Assembly: GCA_000027065.2 (NCBI GenBank)
Contig: FN543093.2
Location: 1,244,074-1,308,073, forward strand
Length of the DNA stretch: 64,000 bases
Direction of reading: 5' to 3'
Source: Cronobacter turicensis z3032
Lineage (GTDB): Bacteria; Pseudomonadota; Gammaproteobacteria; Enterobacterales; Enterobacteriaceae
This document shows positions 16,078 to 26,369 of this stretch, piece after piece. Both the position numbers and the translations under genes were made by a program. The stretch's first letter is position 1, and every line of letters begins with the position of its first letter. A model generated the notes under the pieces. The model saw only the letters and a list, made by a program, of their open reading frames with translations, ran no database searches and was not told the origin of the DNA.

Positions 16078-17411
16078 GGTTTTTCTGACACCTCGCCCCA
16101 GCCCGTATTATCGGTATACGGAGACAAGCGCACGGATGCTGGTGCTACCGCGTTCGGGCTCGTAAACTCAACCACTATTTCCAGTTGTTCTTCAACGACA
16201 GCGATTTTTTTCGTGAGCGCCTCGGGCGTCAGATCCTGTCGGTAAAGCAGGACATTCTTTTCATCATAAATACCGAGATGCCACCAGCTCACGTCAGGGC
16301 GTTGATAAGCCAGTTCCGCACGGGAGAATTTCACGACTTTGCGATAGGGATAAATAAAGGCGATATCTTCCTGCGGCGTCTCTGATATTTGCGTTGAGAA
16401 AAAGCTGACTTTATTTTCACCGAGCACCGCCGGATGAACCGAACGCTGGCGGAAATTGACGCCGATCGCCTGCTCGAAGCTTTGAAAATCACGCGCATTG
16501 CCGAGCCCATATTTTCCCATTTCGCAGGACGGATGTTCCAGACCAAGCAACGTTCGGACACGTTGTTTAGCGATATGATCGCGCTCCCACCACGCAAGCG
16601 CGACACTACCCGTCGCTTTCGCCTGATTGCTGTGATCCCCCCAGACTTTCGGGTGCTGTCGGCGTCCATAAAAATGCCAGAGCATGATCTTATCAGGGCA
16701 GTAAATATCGTAGCCGCTGGTCCAGGCGCGCGCCGCCATGGCTATTTCTTCCCCCGCGAAAAAGATAAGCGGATCGTTTGGCACCTCTTTCACAAAGCTG
16801 CCGTCCGCAAAAATAAACCCGCCTGCCAGGTAGCCGCAACGCAGGGGAAAGGACGGCGTTACCGGCCGGGAAGACAGCATAACAATGCCATGCGCCGTAA
16901 ACTCCCGGAAAATCAGCTGGCTGATATAGCGTTTTTTGTCTTCATTATTTTCAGGGTCATAAGGCGGCGGGTAGGTAGACAACACAGGTTTAGGGCTACA
17001 GGGACGCAGTTGTTCGACCGTGTTGATCATCTCCTCATCCCAGTTTTCACTGAAACGGCAGTGGGAATCGATTTGGAGAAAATAGTCTTCGTCATCAAAC
17101 CGGGCTTCGGCCATATGACGCGCCCAGCAGGCCCCCTGGCTGGCATAATAATGCAGGCTGATAATCTGAATGACCACGCCTGCGAAACTGAGCTTATATA
17201 AAGCGCCGCCCTCATAGCTTTCCACAAACGCTACGGTAAAGCCCTGGTTAAGAAAATGCTTAATATCGTTATCGTCCTGCCAGCATACCGTGATATGCAG
17301 TCGGGCTGGGTTAGCCGCCATCTCCAGCATATTTTTAAGCGTGGGAATAAGCTCTGGATCCCGATAGCTGGCGATACTGATAAATATCGTTGAGGTCTCA
17401 TTTTTGTTCAT
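16071..17411 (-). CDS. GT60-like (PF11397-type) glycosyltransferase in T6SS locus
   Basis: A 446-residue cytoplasmic protein. Residues 8-300 look like the GlcNAc-transferase family that includes Skp1 and mucin-type polypeptide GlcNAc-transferases of protists: IFISIASYRDPEL at the start, YYASQGACWARHMAE, a D-S-H metal-type motif in LQIDSHCRFSENWD, CGYLAGGFIFADGS, and PLIFFAGEEIAMAARAWTSGYDIYCP. Residues about 330-446 are an extra beta-rich domain. Known GT60 enzymes glycosylate proteins on hydroxyproline or threonine, not lipids. It lies between a fimbrial adhesin and the DotU gene, in the same operon. The acceptor is unknown; fimbrial protein or the Thr/Pro-rich VgrG tail are candidates. Confidence 0.7.
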   Translation of the reverse strand: MNKNETSTIFISIASYRDPELIPTLKNMLEMAANPARLHITVCWQDDNDIKHFLNQGFTVAFVESYEGGALYKLSFAGVVIQIISLHYYASQGACWARHMAEARFDDEDYFLQIDSHCRFSENWDEEMINTVEQLRPCSPKPVLSTYPPPYDPENNEDKKRYISQLIFREFTAHGIVMLSSRPVTPSFPLRCGYLAGGFIFADGSFVKEVPNDPLIFFAGEEIAMAARAWTSGYDIYCPDKIMLWHFYGRRQHPKVWGDHSNQAKATGSVALAWWERDHIAKQRVRTLLGLEHPSCEMGKYGLGNARDFQSFEQAIGVNFRQRSVHPAVLGENKVSFFSTQISETPQEDIAFIYPYRKVVKFSRAELAYQRPDVSWWHLGIYDEKNVLLYRQDLTPEALTKKIAVVEEQLEIVVEFTSPNAVAPASVRLSPYTDNTGWGEVSEKPW

Positions 17412-17422
17412 TATGCAGGCCG

Positions 17423-18418
17423 TTATTTTATTTGCAGGATAACTTCGGCCTCTGCGGTGAAATCGCCGTTGGCGGGGTGAAGAACCCCTGCGGTCGGCTT
17501 AAGATGCGCTTTCCAGTGAAACGTCGCCGGGGTATTTGCCACAACATTGGCCAGCAGTTCGCTGGTGCTTCCATCTAATAACATCGTCTTTCCCTGACTG
17601 TCTTTGATTTCAATACCAAGCCGGTCGCTATTACCTGCACTATCTTTTACTTTAATATATTGTTTATCTGCCGAGGGCGTATTACTGGTAATGGCTGCGA
17701 TGGCGGAATAATTACCGTAGTCAGACTGGCAGGTAATATCAAAAGAAAGATCCTTTTCTATGCCTCCCGCGGTGAGGTCGGCTGAGGTAACAAGACCGAA
17801 ATCCACGACTTTATTGTTGTTGAAAGCACAGGCTGGCGTACTGATCACCATTATCTGCCCGATATTCAGTTTTTGCGCGTAGTTACTGATACTATTCATT
17901 TCTACCCAGTTATAAGCGATATCGCCGGGCGGTAAAAGAATATCGCCGTTCGGATCCTTTAGTGACACCCTCGGTTGCGTTTTATAAAGCTCAATGCGGA
18001 AATAGGAGCCTGTGGAATAAATGAACCGCCCCAACGGAGTTTGAAAGCTCATCTTATTTTCAGAGGGGAAATCACCGAAAGCGGAACCGTTGTTCCAGCG
18101 CAGTTTTATCCCAATTCCTGGTACGGACGTTGGGTAAATTTTTGTGCTGGTATCTTGCGGCCCAAGATTATAGGGACTTTTGCCAAATGGCGTGCCAGTC
18201 AGACAATTAATATACGAAATCTGGGTGCTTTGCAAAGAGGAGTCATAGCTAAATATGGGCACAGAGGTACTGGTTTGTGCATCTGCATCGATTCGTATGG
18301 TCTGTGAGGGAATGGATAATGTGGTGGGACCAACGCCATCACTCAAGTCGACCTGACAAGCCTCTGCGTTTAAAGCAGTAAAAGCAAACAGCGCAACAAT
18401 GAAAAGCGATTTTTTCAT
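17423..18418 (-). CDS. Two-domain fimbrial tip adhesin
   Basis: A 331-residue secreted protein with a signal peptide (MKKSLFIVALFAFTALNAEA). The N-terminal part (to about residue 190) is beta-rich and holds one cysteine pair, as expected for a lectin-like adhesin domain. The rest is a pilin domain: ACAFNNNKVVDFGLV, the second-Cys strand ITCQ, and a final strand FTAEAEVILQIK with the alternating hydrophobics that form donor-strand contacts. This is the FimH or MrkD type of layout. The matching chaperone, usher and pilins are on the opposite strand at 25749-30406, over 7 kb away. It lies 4 bases after tssA, so it is expressed with the T6SS left arm. Confidence 0.75.
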   Translation of the reverse strand: MKKSLFIVALFAFTALNAEACQVDLSDGVGPTTLSIPSQTIRIDADAQTSTSVPIFSYDSSLQSTQISYINCLTGTPFGKSPYNLGPQDTSTKIYPTSVPGIGIKLRWNNGSAFGDFPSENKMSFQTPLGRFIYSTGSYFRIELYKTQPRVSLKDPNGDILLPPGDIAYNWVEMNSISNYAQKLNIGQIMVISTPACAFNNNKVVDFGLVTSADLTAGGIEKDLSFDITCQSDYGNYSAIAAITSNTPSADKQYIKVKDSAGNSDRLGIEIKDSQGKTMLLDGSTSELLANVVANTPATFHWKAHLKPTAGVLHPANGDFTAEAEVILQIK

Positions 18419-18422
18419 CTTT

Positions 18423-19466
18423 TTATTCCTTTTCAGTATCCAGCCGAGAAATTAATTCTGCGGGGATAAACTTCAATAATTCATTAAAGCCCATACCGAT
18501 AGTCTGTTCGGTAAAAGCGAGCAGAGGTATAACAGGGCTGCTTGGTTCAGTATTAAGAAACCAGGCCCGGATTTCTTTAATCCTGGAGAGCGCCTCTGCT
18601 CGACTGCGAATGTTTTGCTGTTCCCCGGACGTTATTGCCGGTGCCGGTTCCTCTTCGGACATTCGCAAAGAGGGCAGTGCATCATTTTCTGTAATAACCG
18701 ACATTAGCGCTTCAGGTTGTAGCGATGAGAGTGGTGGCTGCCCACTTTGCGAGGAAAACAGCATAAGCAATTGGCTCAATTGTGGAAAGTCAGGCAAATC
18801 AGTGCCTGCAAAGCCTGGTAACAGGCTTTTTATCCGATCGAGGCAGGCTTTTGCTGCCTGCAAGGAATTAATCACAGGATCGTTATGCGTTTTCCATTCA
18901 TGACGTAATGTGGAAAGCATAATTTCAGGTAACGCATCGCTTTCACGCGGCACGGCATGGGATTTTTCAAATATCTTCAGCGTAATTTGCGTACCGGCCG
19001 CTTTAGGCAATATCTGATTACGCAGATCGCCAATAAGACCGTGAATATCTTCCAGCTCGTTCAGGGCGTTAATCCGCATCAAAGGATCAAATTCGCCTTC
19101 GTCATAAAGCTGAGGATGAATATCGTCAGGCCACCGTTTAATTAAAGAAAACAGGGCGGTGAGTCCCTCTTCAAGCGCGAGCAGGCCAATCTGTCTCAGA
19201 CGACAGCGCATAAGGATAATCATTAACCTGAGATCTTTGCTGCGCTGAAAAAGGGCGTGGCAATCCCGTTCCGCCTCCGCCCAGTTCACCGGTTCTGCAG
19301 CCTCTGTGAAATGACCATATTCCGCGTCAAGTCTGGGCTGCAAACGTGACAGCAGTAAAATAAAGTCGGGGTCATATTCCAGGTTAACGCCGCAGGAAAA
19401 CGCGCCCGGCAGAGGCTGCATAAGTGGCTGATAATATTCAGGCACCTGCAGGGTATTTATATCCAT
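18423..19466 (-). CDS. tssA: T6SS cap/assembly protein TssA (ImpA_N family)
   Basis: A 347-residue protein with an N-terminal ImpA_N domain (LQVPEYYQPLMQPLPGAFSCGVNLEYD, then VNWAEAERDCHALFQRSKDLRLMIIL), the usual diagnostic for TssA. The C-terminal helical part (LSRIKEIRAWFLNTEPSSPVIPLL, then GMGFNELLKFIP) resembles the short class of TssA that caps or primes the growing sheath. It follows tssG after 53 bases in the left arm. Confidence 0.88.
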   Translation of the reverse strand: MDINTLQVPEYYQPLMQPLPGAFSCGVNLEYDPDFILLLSRLQPRLDAEYGHFTEAAEPVNWAEAERDCHALFQRSKDLRLMIILMRCRLRQIGLLALEEGLTALFSLIKRWPDDIHPQLYDEGEFDPLMRINALNELEDIHGLIGDLRNQILPKAAGTQITLKIFEKSHAVPRESDALPEIMLSTLRHEWKTHNDPVINSLQAAKACLDRIKSLLPGFAGTDLPDFPQLSQLLMLFSSQSGQPPLSSLQPEALMSVITENDALPSLRMSEEEPAPAITSGEQQNIRSRAEALSRIKEIRAWFLNTEPSSPVIPLLAFTEQTIGMGFNELLKFIPAELISRLDTEKE

Positions 19467-19519
19467 AATAGTGTTTATCCTTTACGGTACGATGTATTGC
19501 CATTGAAAACCGTTGCCGC

Positions 19520-20548
19520 TCAGTTGTTCTGCTTAAACTCGGGCTCAAAACACATGCCGAGGAGCGGTTTAATTGACGCTTCTCTGGCAAGCCAGCTGGC
19601 ATAACCAAGCTGATGTGTGCCATCCAGCGAGGTACAAGGCACCTCCTGTGCCTTGAGAAGCAACTGCACCTCCCAGGCATATTCAAAACCGATGAAATTG
19701 CGTACCCATTCTTTCAGAACGGGGAGATCCTGACCCCAGGGACTAAAACGCAGGTATTGCTCAAGAGTAAGCGGCCCGATAATGAGCTGAAATTTATGCT
19801 GACGATCCAGTACGGTTTCGCCGAGAATCGCGCTTTTACCGAGCAATATCGCGGTGTCGCCGTTGCCCAGATGCGTCTGATCGGTGCGGTCTAACAGGAT
19901 CCACTGACCAACAAATTCTTTAATATGGACAGGTACCTGAAAGTAGTCCTGCAGGGCGCCAAGCAGCCCTTCGGGGTTGCGGGCCTCACGGACAAGGTGG
20001 GCGCACGAGGTCAGGCGGGCGTGTGCAGGAAGACAAGAATGGGCAATTTCCTGAAGATCCAGACCAGCAAGACTGCCGACATAAAAGGCAAATTTTTCAT
20101 CATCCGTTCTGTCAAGCGTCGCGGTATCCTGCGCAATAAACCAGGCGCGATAAAAATGTGAGAGCGCCCGGTGGTGAAACAGATCGACAAAATCCGCCAG
20201 CGCATAATCGTGATTCTCCATCCGGCTATACGCCAGCTCGGTAAAATGGAGCGGCATTGCGCCTTGTGCGCCCCACACGCCCGGACCGAAAATGTTCAGA
20301 TTGACTTTGCCGTCACGCCAGTTCAGTTGTGCGATTTCGCGTGGCGCGAATGCCATATGCGCGCGTTGGCCAATTCTGAAGCTTTCCTGTGAAGGCAACG
20401 CGGCGTGTCCGACAGGCGGCTGATCGGGCGTTCTTGCCGCAATAGCACGCAGCGTGCTGATGAAACCTGATTTCCACGGAGTATCACTTTGACACCAGGC
20501 ATTCAGAGCCGGGGGCAGAGGCGCTTTCGCTGCGGGTACAGATGCCAT
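19520..20548 (-). CDS. tssG: T6SS baseplate protein TssG
   Basis: A 342-residue TssG, the wedge partner of TssF in the TssEFGK baseplate. Visible features are FRIGQRAHMAFAPREI, the family motif NIFGPGVWGAQGAMPLHFTE, and LTLEQYLRFSPWG with the C-terminal GYASWL. The start codon overlaps the tssF stop by one base, so the two subunits are translationally coupled, consistent with their fixed stoichiometry. Confidence 0.92.
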   Translation of the reverse strand: MASVPAAKAPLPPALNAWCQSDTPWKSGFISTLRAIAARTPDQPPVGHAALPSQESFRIGQRAHMAFAPREIAQLNWRDGKVNLNIFGPGVWGAQGAMPLHFTELAYSRMENHDYALADFVDLFHHRALSHFYRAWFIAQDTATLDRTDDEKFAFYVGSLAGLDLQEIAHSCLPAHARLTSCAHLVREARNPEGLLGALQDYFQVPVHIKEFVGQWILLDRTDQTHLGNGDTAILLGKSAILGETVLDRQHKFQLIIGPLTLEQYLRFSPWGQDLPVLKEWVRNFIGFEYAWEVQLLLKAQEVPCTSLDGTHQLGYASWLAREASIKPLLGMCFEPEFKQNN

Positions 20549-22428
20549 TACAGGATCCCCCGTCTTCCGGGACGCGCTTTCCAGCAGCTGATGCGTCCTC
20601 GCTGCATAGAGACTAATTCCGTTTCGGTGAAAACATTAATCGCGGCGTGCCGGGCGACGTAATTTTCCATGATGAGCCCAAAGAGATACGGGCTAATACC
20701 GGAGAAGCCCCTTTCGTCAACGGTAAGCGTGCAGCGGACTCCTCTGCCATAAATAAGCAGGCCGTTGTCTGGCAGGCGGCGAATAACCGGCTCGCTTTTA
20801 CACCCTACCAGTGCATCTATATGAGTGTTGGCCTCGCTGTCATATTGGCTGACAAACAAACGCAGCATCTTACGCAGCGCTTCTCCGCCTGGACTATGAT
20901 CCATATCCGCCAGAGGCTGGTAATTGAAACTGAGCTGGCGAATCAGCCGCCAGGCTGATTCATCTTCGGCAAAAGGCGGTTGTGGTACGGAAGGCGTACA
21001 AACAAATCTTGCGCCTTCAACGGGGGCGGCGTCCGTCATGGTGAGTTCAAAATTTCCCGTACGGGAAAGCAGTGCGGGAAGATCGCGGTTAGTCACCAGC
21101 GCATCGACAGATAAATAGCGGATGGCATCACCATAGGGCGCTTCGTGCTGGTCGACAAGCGAGATGAAAACCTCAGTTCCCCGGTATGACGTTCGCGTTT
21201 CGTAATGGCGGGCGCTCTTTTCCTGCGTTCTGGGGCGTCTGGTGTATGAAAAATAGCGCCCGGCATTGCCGTGGTGATAATGGCGAGTCTGAAACAGCGG
21301 ATTAAATACCACTTCGTTACTGGTTTCCGCCTGCTGTCCAATAACGTTATTGATGGAAAAGACTTCGTAATCCAGCGGACGGCTGCGATCGGCGACGACA
21401 TGAAATTCATTTAATGCTCTGTTAATTTCCACCTTGTCCATTTGTTTAGGAAACAGGTTAATCACAGGCGTACAAAACAGCAGAAACCGTGAAGCTGTGA
21501 TATGGCTGACCAGATCCTGCGGGGCGTTATCCAGCAGAATAATGATCTCCGCTTCATTACTTTCTATCTTTTTCAGTCCCTTGCTTAACTGGGTAAGCGT
21601 AAAAAAGTAAAAACGTTGTCGGCAGGCAAAGTACTCCTGGAGCAGCGTATGGCCATGAAAAATATTCCATTGAGCAGGCAATAATCTCTGCTCAGGCGTC
21701 AGGCCCTCGAAAGCTAACGGTTCTTCTGTAACAAGCGTGTCTTCGATTCCCGCATGCGACTTCCCGCGAATCATCATCGCAACATTCGCGGTATGAATAA
21801 GCTCGAAGATGCGTGAGACGACACGTTCATCTCCGTCTATATAAATGGGAAGTTGCTCAAACCCGCTAAGTTGCGAAAAGTGAAGGCCGTCATGAAGTTT
21901 GAGCCTGATACGCAGCGCGCCTTTAAGTCTCTGTAGCGGCAAATTGAATTTTGCAGACGCGGGAATATCTGGTGGTAAAGAGGTCAGTCGGGCTTCAACG
22001 ATCTCCAGTGGCCAGAGCGTAACGTTATGGCCACTTCGAAATTCACAACGGGTTGCTTCGCCAGGAGCTATGGGGGTGTAGAACGCACTGCTTCGGGGCA
22101 CGACATAGCCCTGCGTTAAGTCACCTTCTTTCAAATCAGGTTTCAGCTGCACCACACCCATAGAGGGAATCGGGGATGTATAATTAGGATAAATAATATC
22201 CAGCAAACGCTGCGTAAATAAAGGAAATTCCGCATCCAGTTTAATCTGCATACGAGCTGACATAAAACAGAATGCTTCAATCAAACGCTCTACATAAGGA
22301 TCAGCTATTTCCAGTCCATGCATACCCAGACGTGCGGCGATCTTAGGGTGGCGTGATGCGAATTCTTGCGCCATTTCCCGCATATAGGTGAGTTCTTTAT
22401 TGTAATAATCAAGAAACTTATTATCCAT
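20548..22428 (-). CDS. tssF: T6SS baseplate protein TssF
   Basis: A 626-residue TssF. The N-terminal signature is clear: DNKFLDYYNKELTYMREMAQEFA, then HPKIAARLGM, ADPYVERLIEAFCFMSARMQ and LLDIIYPNYTSPIPSM. It is the baseplate wedge that recruits the sheath. It is the first gene of the minus-strand arm and is divergent from tssH across a 436-bp AT-rich region, so the promoter of tssFGA, adhesin, glycosyltransferase, DotU, OmpA and Eag is expected just upstream. Confidence 0.93.
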   Translation of the reverse strand: MDNKFLDYYNKELTYMREMAQEFASRHPKIAARLGMHGLEIADPYVERLIEAFCFMSARMQIKLDAEFPLFTQRLLDIIYPNYTSPIPSMGVVQLKPDLKEGDLTQGYVVPRSSAFYTPIAPGEATRCEFRSGHNVTLWPLEIVEARLTSLPPDIPASAKFNLPLQRLKGALRIRLKLHDGLHFSQLSGFEQLPIYIDGDERVVSRIFELIHTANVAMMIRGKSHAGIEDTLVTEEPLAFEGLTPEQRLLPAQWNIFHGHTLLQEYFACRQRFYFFTLTQLSKGLKKIESNEAEIIILLDNAPQDLVSHITASRFLLFCTPVINLFPKQMDKVEINRALNEFHVVADRSRPLDYEVFSINNVIGQQAETSNEVVFNPLFQTRHYHHGNAGRYFSYTRRPRTQEKSARHYETRTSYRGTEVFISLVDQHEAPYGDAIRYLSVDALVTNRDLPALLSRTGNFELTMTDAAPVEGARFVCTPSVPQPPFAEDESAWRLIRQLSFNYQPLADMDHSPGGEALRKMLRLFVSQYDSEANTHIDALVGCKSEPVIRRLPDNGLLIYGRGVRCTLTVDERGFSGISPYLFGLIMENYVARHAAINVFTETELVSMQRGRISCWKARPGRRGIL

Positions 22429-22864
22429 GTCCTGCCCTGATTAAACATAATTCGTTAAAGTACTGCTCCGGTATGCTTCACCCTTTTATTTATAGTCTTA
22501 TCCGCTACGTTTGAATGTAATGGAGCTTTAACGTCATTAGCGCCTTACAGACTACGCAGAGTTATAAAAACAGAAATATTAATGGTGATGCTATCACGCT
22601 CAGTGCGATAACAGCGCAAGCTTCTCAACCATTCATTAAATATATATTTGAAGTTCCATTTATAGATTAACTAAGAATTTTTGAGTCGCTTTTTTGGATA
22701 TCATTCCTGATAAAAGTATGTCACGCCAGTAAAATTCGCTCAACGCATAAGGCAAAATCAAATGGCTTGACTGGCATGTCCTTTTTTAATAAATCCAGCA
22801 TAAACAAGTAGTTGTGTTTTGTTGCGGGTTGTTTTTAGGAATTTAACTTGGAATGATTTCTTAA
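22429..22864. promoter_or_regulatory. AT-rich divergent promoter region of the two T6SS arms
   Basis: 436 bases without a gene between tssF and tssH. The composition is clearly more AT-rich than the flanking host genes, the kind of DNA bound by H-NS. Both T6SS arms must start here. I see no unambiguous operator, and no regulator gene is encoded inside the locus. Confidence 0.5.
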
Positions 22865-25675
22865 ATGGTTCCAGTAACAGGATTAGGTCTTTATCTCCGT
22901 TTGTTTTTTCTCTATTTTCTAAAAAAAGAAATGGCGCAATCTGGTAATCAGGCTGCAGTTCTTTCCGGAAACTATGTTAAGAGAAAACATCACGTGACTA
23001 TCTCAAGGAAGAATCTTTTTTCAAAGCTGGGCGAAACGCTTTTCAGAAGCATTGAAAGCGCAACGACCTTTTGTAAGTTACGTGGCAATCCTTATGTTGA
23101 ACTGGTTCACTGGATTAATCAGATCTGGCACCAGGAGGACAACGATTTAAAACACATCGCACGTTACTTTAATGTTGACAGCGAAGGGCTGGAGCGTGGG
23201 TTAAGTTATTCCCTTGAACGTTTGCCTGGTAGCGCGACGGCGGTTTCTGATTTCTCTTATCTTATTGAACTCGCTATTGAACGTGCCTGGATATATACCA
23301 GCCTAGAGCGTTGTGAAAATAAAATACGCAGCGGCCATCTTTTAATGGCTCTTCTTACCACTGTCGAGTTGCGCCGCGCGTTACTGGCGGTGGCTGCTCC
23401 TCTTGAGAAAGTGGTTCTTGAACAACTCAGTCATGATTTTGACTATATAACCCGTCATTCACCTGAGGTACAGGAAAGAGAATCACCCCCTTTTCTCAGC
23501 AGCCAAAGCGCCGTGCCAGGTGAAGCCAGCGGGGCTATCAAGCTCCAAAGTACCGGAAGCCTTGCGCAATATTCGACCGATGTGACTGCGCTTGCCAGGG
23601 AAGGGAAAATTGATCCTGTGCTGGGACGCGATCGCGAAATTAGCACGATTATCGATATCCTGTTACGCCGCCGTCAAAACAATCCCCTACTCACCGGCGA
23701 TGCTGGCGTTGGTAAAACTGCCGTTGTTGAAGGACTGGCATGCGCTATTAGCCGCGGCGATGTTCCTCCGTCGCTCTGCGATGTGCGCTTATTAAGCTTA
23801 GATATTGTGGCTCTTTCTGCGGGCGCCAGTATGAAAGGGGAGTTTGAAGCTCGCCTTAAAGCTGTGCTGGAAGAGGCTGCATCATCCGAACAGCCCGTTA
23901 TTTTATTTGTTGATGAAATACATAATCTGATTGGGGCCGGTAATAGTGCAGGTACTGGCGATGCGGCAAACCTGCTGAAGCCAGCGTTAGCCCGGGGTCA
24001 ATTACGGACTATCGGAGCAACGACCTGGAGCGAATTTAAACGCCATATCGAAAAGGATCCGGCACTCACGCGTCGGTTCCAGGTTTTGCAGGTGGAAGAG
24101 CCGGATGAAAACAGCGCTACAGATATGTTGCGTGGGATGGTACCGGTGCTCGAATTGCATCATAACGTCTGGATTTTGGATGAAGCATTGCGCGCCGCCG
24201 TTAAACTTTCGCATCGTTTTATCCCTTCGCGTCAGCTGCCGGATAAAGCCATCAGCCTGTTAGATACAGCCTGTGCAAGGGTAGCTGTTGGGCAGCATAC
24301 GCCGCCGTACGTACTGCAGGAGTTAAAATATCAAATTGAATCTGCAAACAGGCAGCTTTCGCTAGCTACCAAAGCCAGTACGTTCGGGAAGGAAGATCAA
24401 GCCTCTATCGATACATTAAAAAGCGTTATTAAGCTGAGGTCCAAAGAGGCTAATTCCCTTGAGTCGCGTTGGCTCCAGGAAAAGACGAGTGTCAGTGAAA
24501 TTATCGCTGCCCGGGCGACGTTGCAGCATCTTTGCCAGAATGAAGAGGTCGATCGCGCAGAGCGGGAGGCATTACAGCAAGCGCTTTTAGAGATAGAGGC
24601 TCAGCTTAATGCGATTCGTCATGAGCAGGCGATGGTTCACACTGAAGTCAGTGCAGAAGTCGTTGCTGCGATTGTCAGCGAATGGACCGGTATTCCGGTA
24701 GGCCAGATGCTGCAGGATGAAATGAATATTGTCCGTGAACTTCCTGTGCGCCTTGCCGAACGCGTTACTGGCCAGACTTTTGCTCTGAAACAGATCAGCG
24801 AACGCATTTTAATGGCACGGACAGGGTTAGCCGATCCTGTACGTCCCACAGGCGTCTTTATGCTCACCGGACCATCCGGGACGGGGAAGACCGAGACCGC
24901 GTTGGCCATTGCGGAAAATATGTATGGTGGTGAGCATAATCTTATCACCATCAATATGAGTGAATATCAGGAAGCGCATACAGTTTCAGCGTTAAAAGGA
25001 TCGCCGCCCGGGTATGTGGGTTACGGTGAAGGAGGGATCCTTACGGAGGCTGTTCGCCGTAAACCATACAGCGTTATTCTGCTGGATGAGATCGAAAAAG
25101 CGCATCCTGATGTTCATGAGCTTTTTTTCCAGGTATTTGATAAAGGGCGTATGGAAGATGGTGAGGGTCGATTAATCGATTTTCGCAATACCATCATATT
25201 ATTAACCAGCAATGTCGGTAGTGAAAAAATTAGCCTGTTATGCCGTGATGAGAATACTGTACCTGATGAGGAAGGCTTACTAACGCTCTTGCATAATGAT
25301 TTATTAAAAGTGTTTCCTGCTGCTTTTCTCGGAAGGGTGACGGTAATCCCTTATCTGCCGCTAAAAAGCGATGCGCTGATGCTTATCGTGAAGATGCAGC
25401 TTAAGCGAGTGGCGAATCGCCTGTATGAAAACCATAACGTAACGCTTCAATATAATGATGAGGCCGTAAGATATATTGTTGAACAATGTCATGTGGCCGA
25501 AACCGGTGCGCGGATATTAATTCGTTATATAGAGCAAAAGATTATACCAAAAATAGGAGGGATTCTTATGGATAGCGCTCTTAAAGCAAGGCTTTTGGGC
25601 GTGACGATTAGAACAGGAACAGAATGTCTCCTGATTGAACCTTATATCAATGATGACATTCCTGAAATAAATTAA
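22865..25675 (+). CDS. tssH: T6SS AAA+ ATPase TssH (ClpV)
   Basis: A 936-residue ClpB/ClpV-type unfoldase that disassembles contracted TssBC sheaths. It has the ClpV N-domain (FRSIESATTFCKLRGNPYVELVHW), a first ATPase with Walker A GDAGVGKT at about residues 278-285 and Walker B ILFVDEIHNLIGAG, a middle domain, and a second ATPase with GPSGTGKT at about 669-676 and VILLDEIEKAHPDV. Family members begin near residue 45, so the true start may be the ATG at 22931 or the GTG at 22994; none has a strong ribosome-binding site. It opens the right arm and is followed by a fimbrial cassette where tssB would normally be near. Confidence 0.92.
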   Translation: MVPVTGLGLYLRLFFLYFLKKEMAQSGNQAAVLSGNYVKRKHHVTISRKNLFSKLGETLFRSIESATTFCKLRGNPYVELVHWINQIWHQEDNDLKHIARYFNVDSEGLERGLSYSLERLPGSATAVSDFSYLIELAIERAWIYTSLERCENKIRSGHLLMALLTTVELRRALLAVAAPLEKVVLEQLSHDFDYITRHSPEVQERESPPFLSSQSAVPGEASGAIKLQSTGSLAQYSTDVTALAREGKIDPVLGRDREISTIIDILLRRRQNNPLLTGDAGVGKTAVVEGLACAISRGDVPPSLCDVRLLSLDIVALSAGASMKGEFEARLKAVLEEAASSEQPVILFVDEIHNLIGAGNSAGTGDAANLLKPALARGQLRTIGATTWSEFKRHIEKDPALTRRFQVLQVEEPDENSATDMLRGMVPVLELHHNVWILDEALRAAVKLSHRFIPSRQLPDKAISLLDTACARVAVGQHTPPYVLQELKYQIESANRQLSLATKASTFGKEDQASIDTLKSVIKLRSKEANSLESRWLQEKTSVSEIIAARATLQHLCQNEEVDRAEREALQQALLEIEAQLNAIRHEQAMVHTEVSAEVVAAIVSEWTGIPVGQMLQDEMNIVRELPVRLAERVTGQTFALKQISERILMARTGLADPVRPTGVFMLTGPSGTGKTETALAIAENMYGGEHNLITINMSEYQEAHTVSALKGSPPGYVGYGEGGILTEAVRRKPYSVILLDEIEKAHPDVHELFFQVFDKGRMEDGEGRLIDFRNTIILLTSNVGSEKISLLCRDENTVPDEEGLLTLLHNDLLKVFPAAFLGRVTVIPYLPLKSDALMLIVKMQLKRVANRLYENHNVTLQYNDEAVRYIVEQCHVAETGARILIRYIEQKIIPKIGGILMDSALKARLLGVTIRTGTECLLIEPYINDDIPEIN

Positions 25676-25748
25676 GAAAGGCAGTAACCGGGAACCATAC
25701 AAGGATGGTTCGTTTTCGAAAGGTAAATTGAACAAATGAAGGATTATT

Positions 25749-26279
25749 ATGCGTAAAATAAATCTTGCATACTGTGCGCTGGCGCTTGGCTTAATTTCTG
25801 GTTATGCGGAGGCCGTATCACAGGGAACAGTAACATTTAATGGGAAGCTGATCGCTGAAACCTGTGAAATCGACACAGGCGATGTTGATAAAACTGTCAC
25901 TCTACCTACCATTTCTACGCAGACGCTTGCCAAAGCGGGAGATGAAGCAGGTAGCACTATCTTTACTATTAAAGCGGTCAATTGCCCTGCCGCCATTACT
26001 AAAGTAGCTGCACATTTTGAGGCCCTTGATTCAACCGGATTCGACCCTGTTACCGGCAATTTGACAAATGCCGCCGCAACGGGAGCCGCAAAAAACGTTG
26101 AGGTACGCTTATATAATACCGACTCCAGCGTGATCTCGGTTGGTGAGACGGGCGCCGCGTTTGACGTAAAGTCTGACCAGACGGCTGAGATGCGTTATAT
26201 CGGCGGCTACTATGCTTCTGAGGCTACAGAAGCTGGCGACGTCACTGCCAAGGTTAATTACACTTTAAGTTATCCCTGA
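25749..26279 (+). CDS. Fimbrial major pilin subunit
   Basis: A 176-residue type-1-like pilin. The signal peptide ends YAEA at about residue 22. A donor strand precedes TFNGKLIAETCEID, with the disulfide to VNCPAAIT, and the C-terminal strand VTAKVNYTLSYP has the penultimate Tyr typical of chaperone-usher pilins. It is the first gene of a pilin-chaperone-usher-pilin cassette on the + strand, placed between tssH and tssB. Its own short intergenic leader has GGATTATT just before the start. Confidence 0.88.
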   Translation: MRKINLAYCALALGLISGYAEAVSQGTVTFNGKLIAETCEIDTGDVDKTVTLPTISTQTLAKAGDEAGSTIFTIKAVNCPAAITKVAAHFEALDSTGFDPVTGNLTNAAATGAAKNVEVRLYNTDSSVISVGETGAAFDVKSDQTAEMRYIGGYYASEATEAGDVTAKVNYTLSYP

Positions 26280-26369
26280 TAAGTATGTATGGCGATCCGT
26301 GAAAACGGTTCGCCATCAATGCTAACTGTTGCATCATATTAACGACAAATAATTAATTAAGGCTTTGCT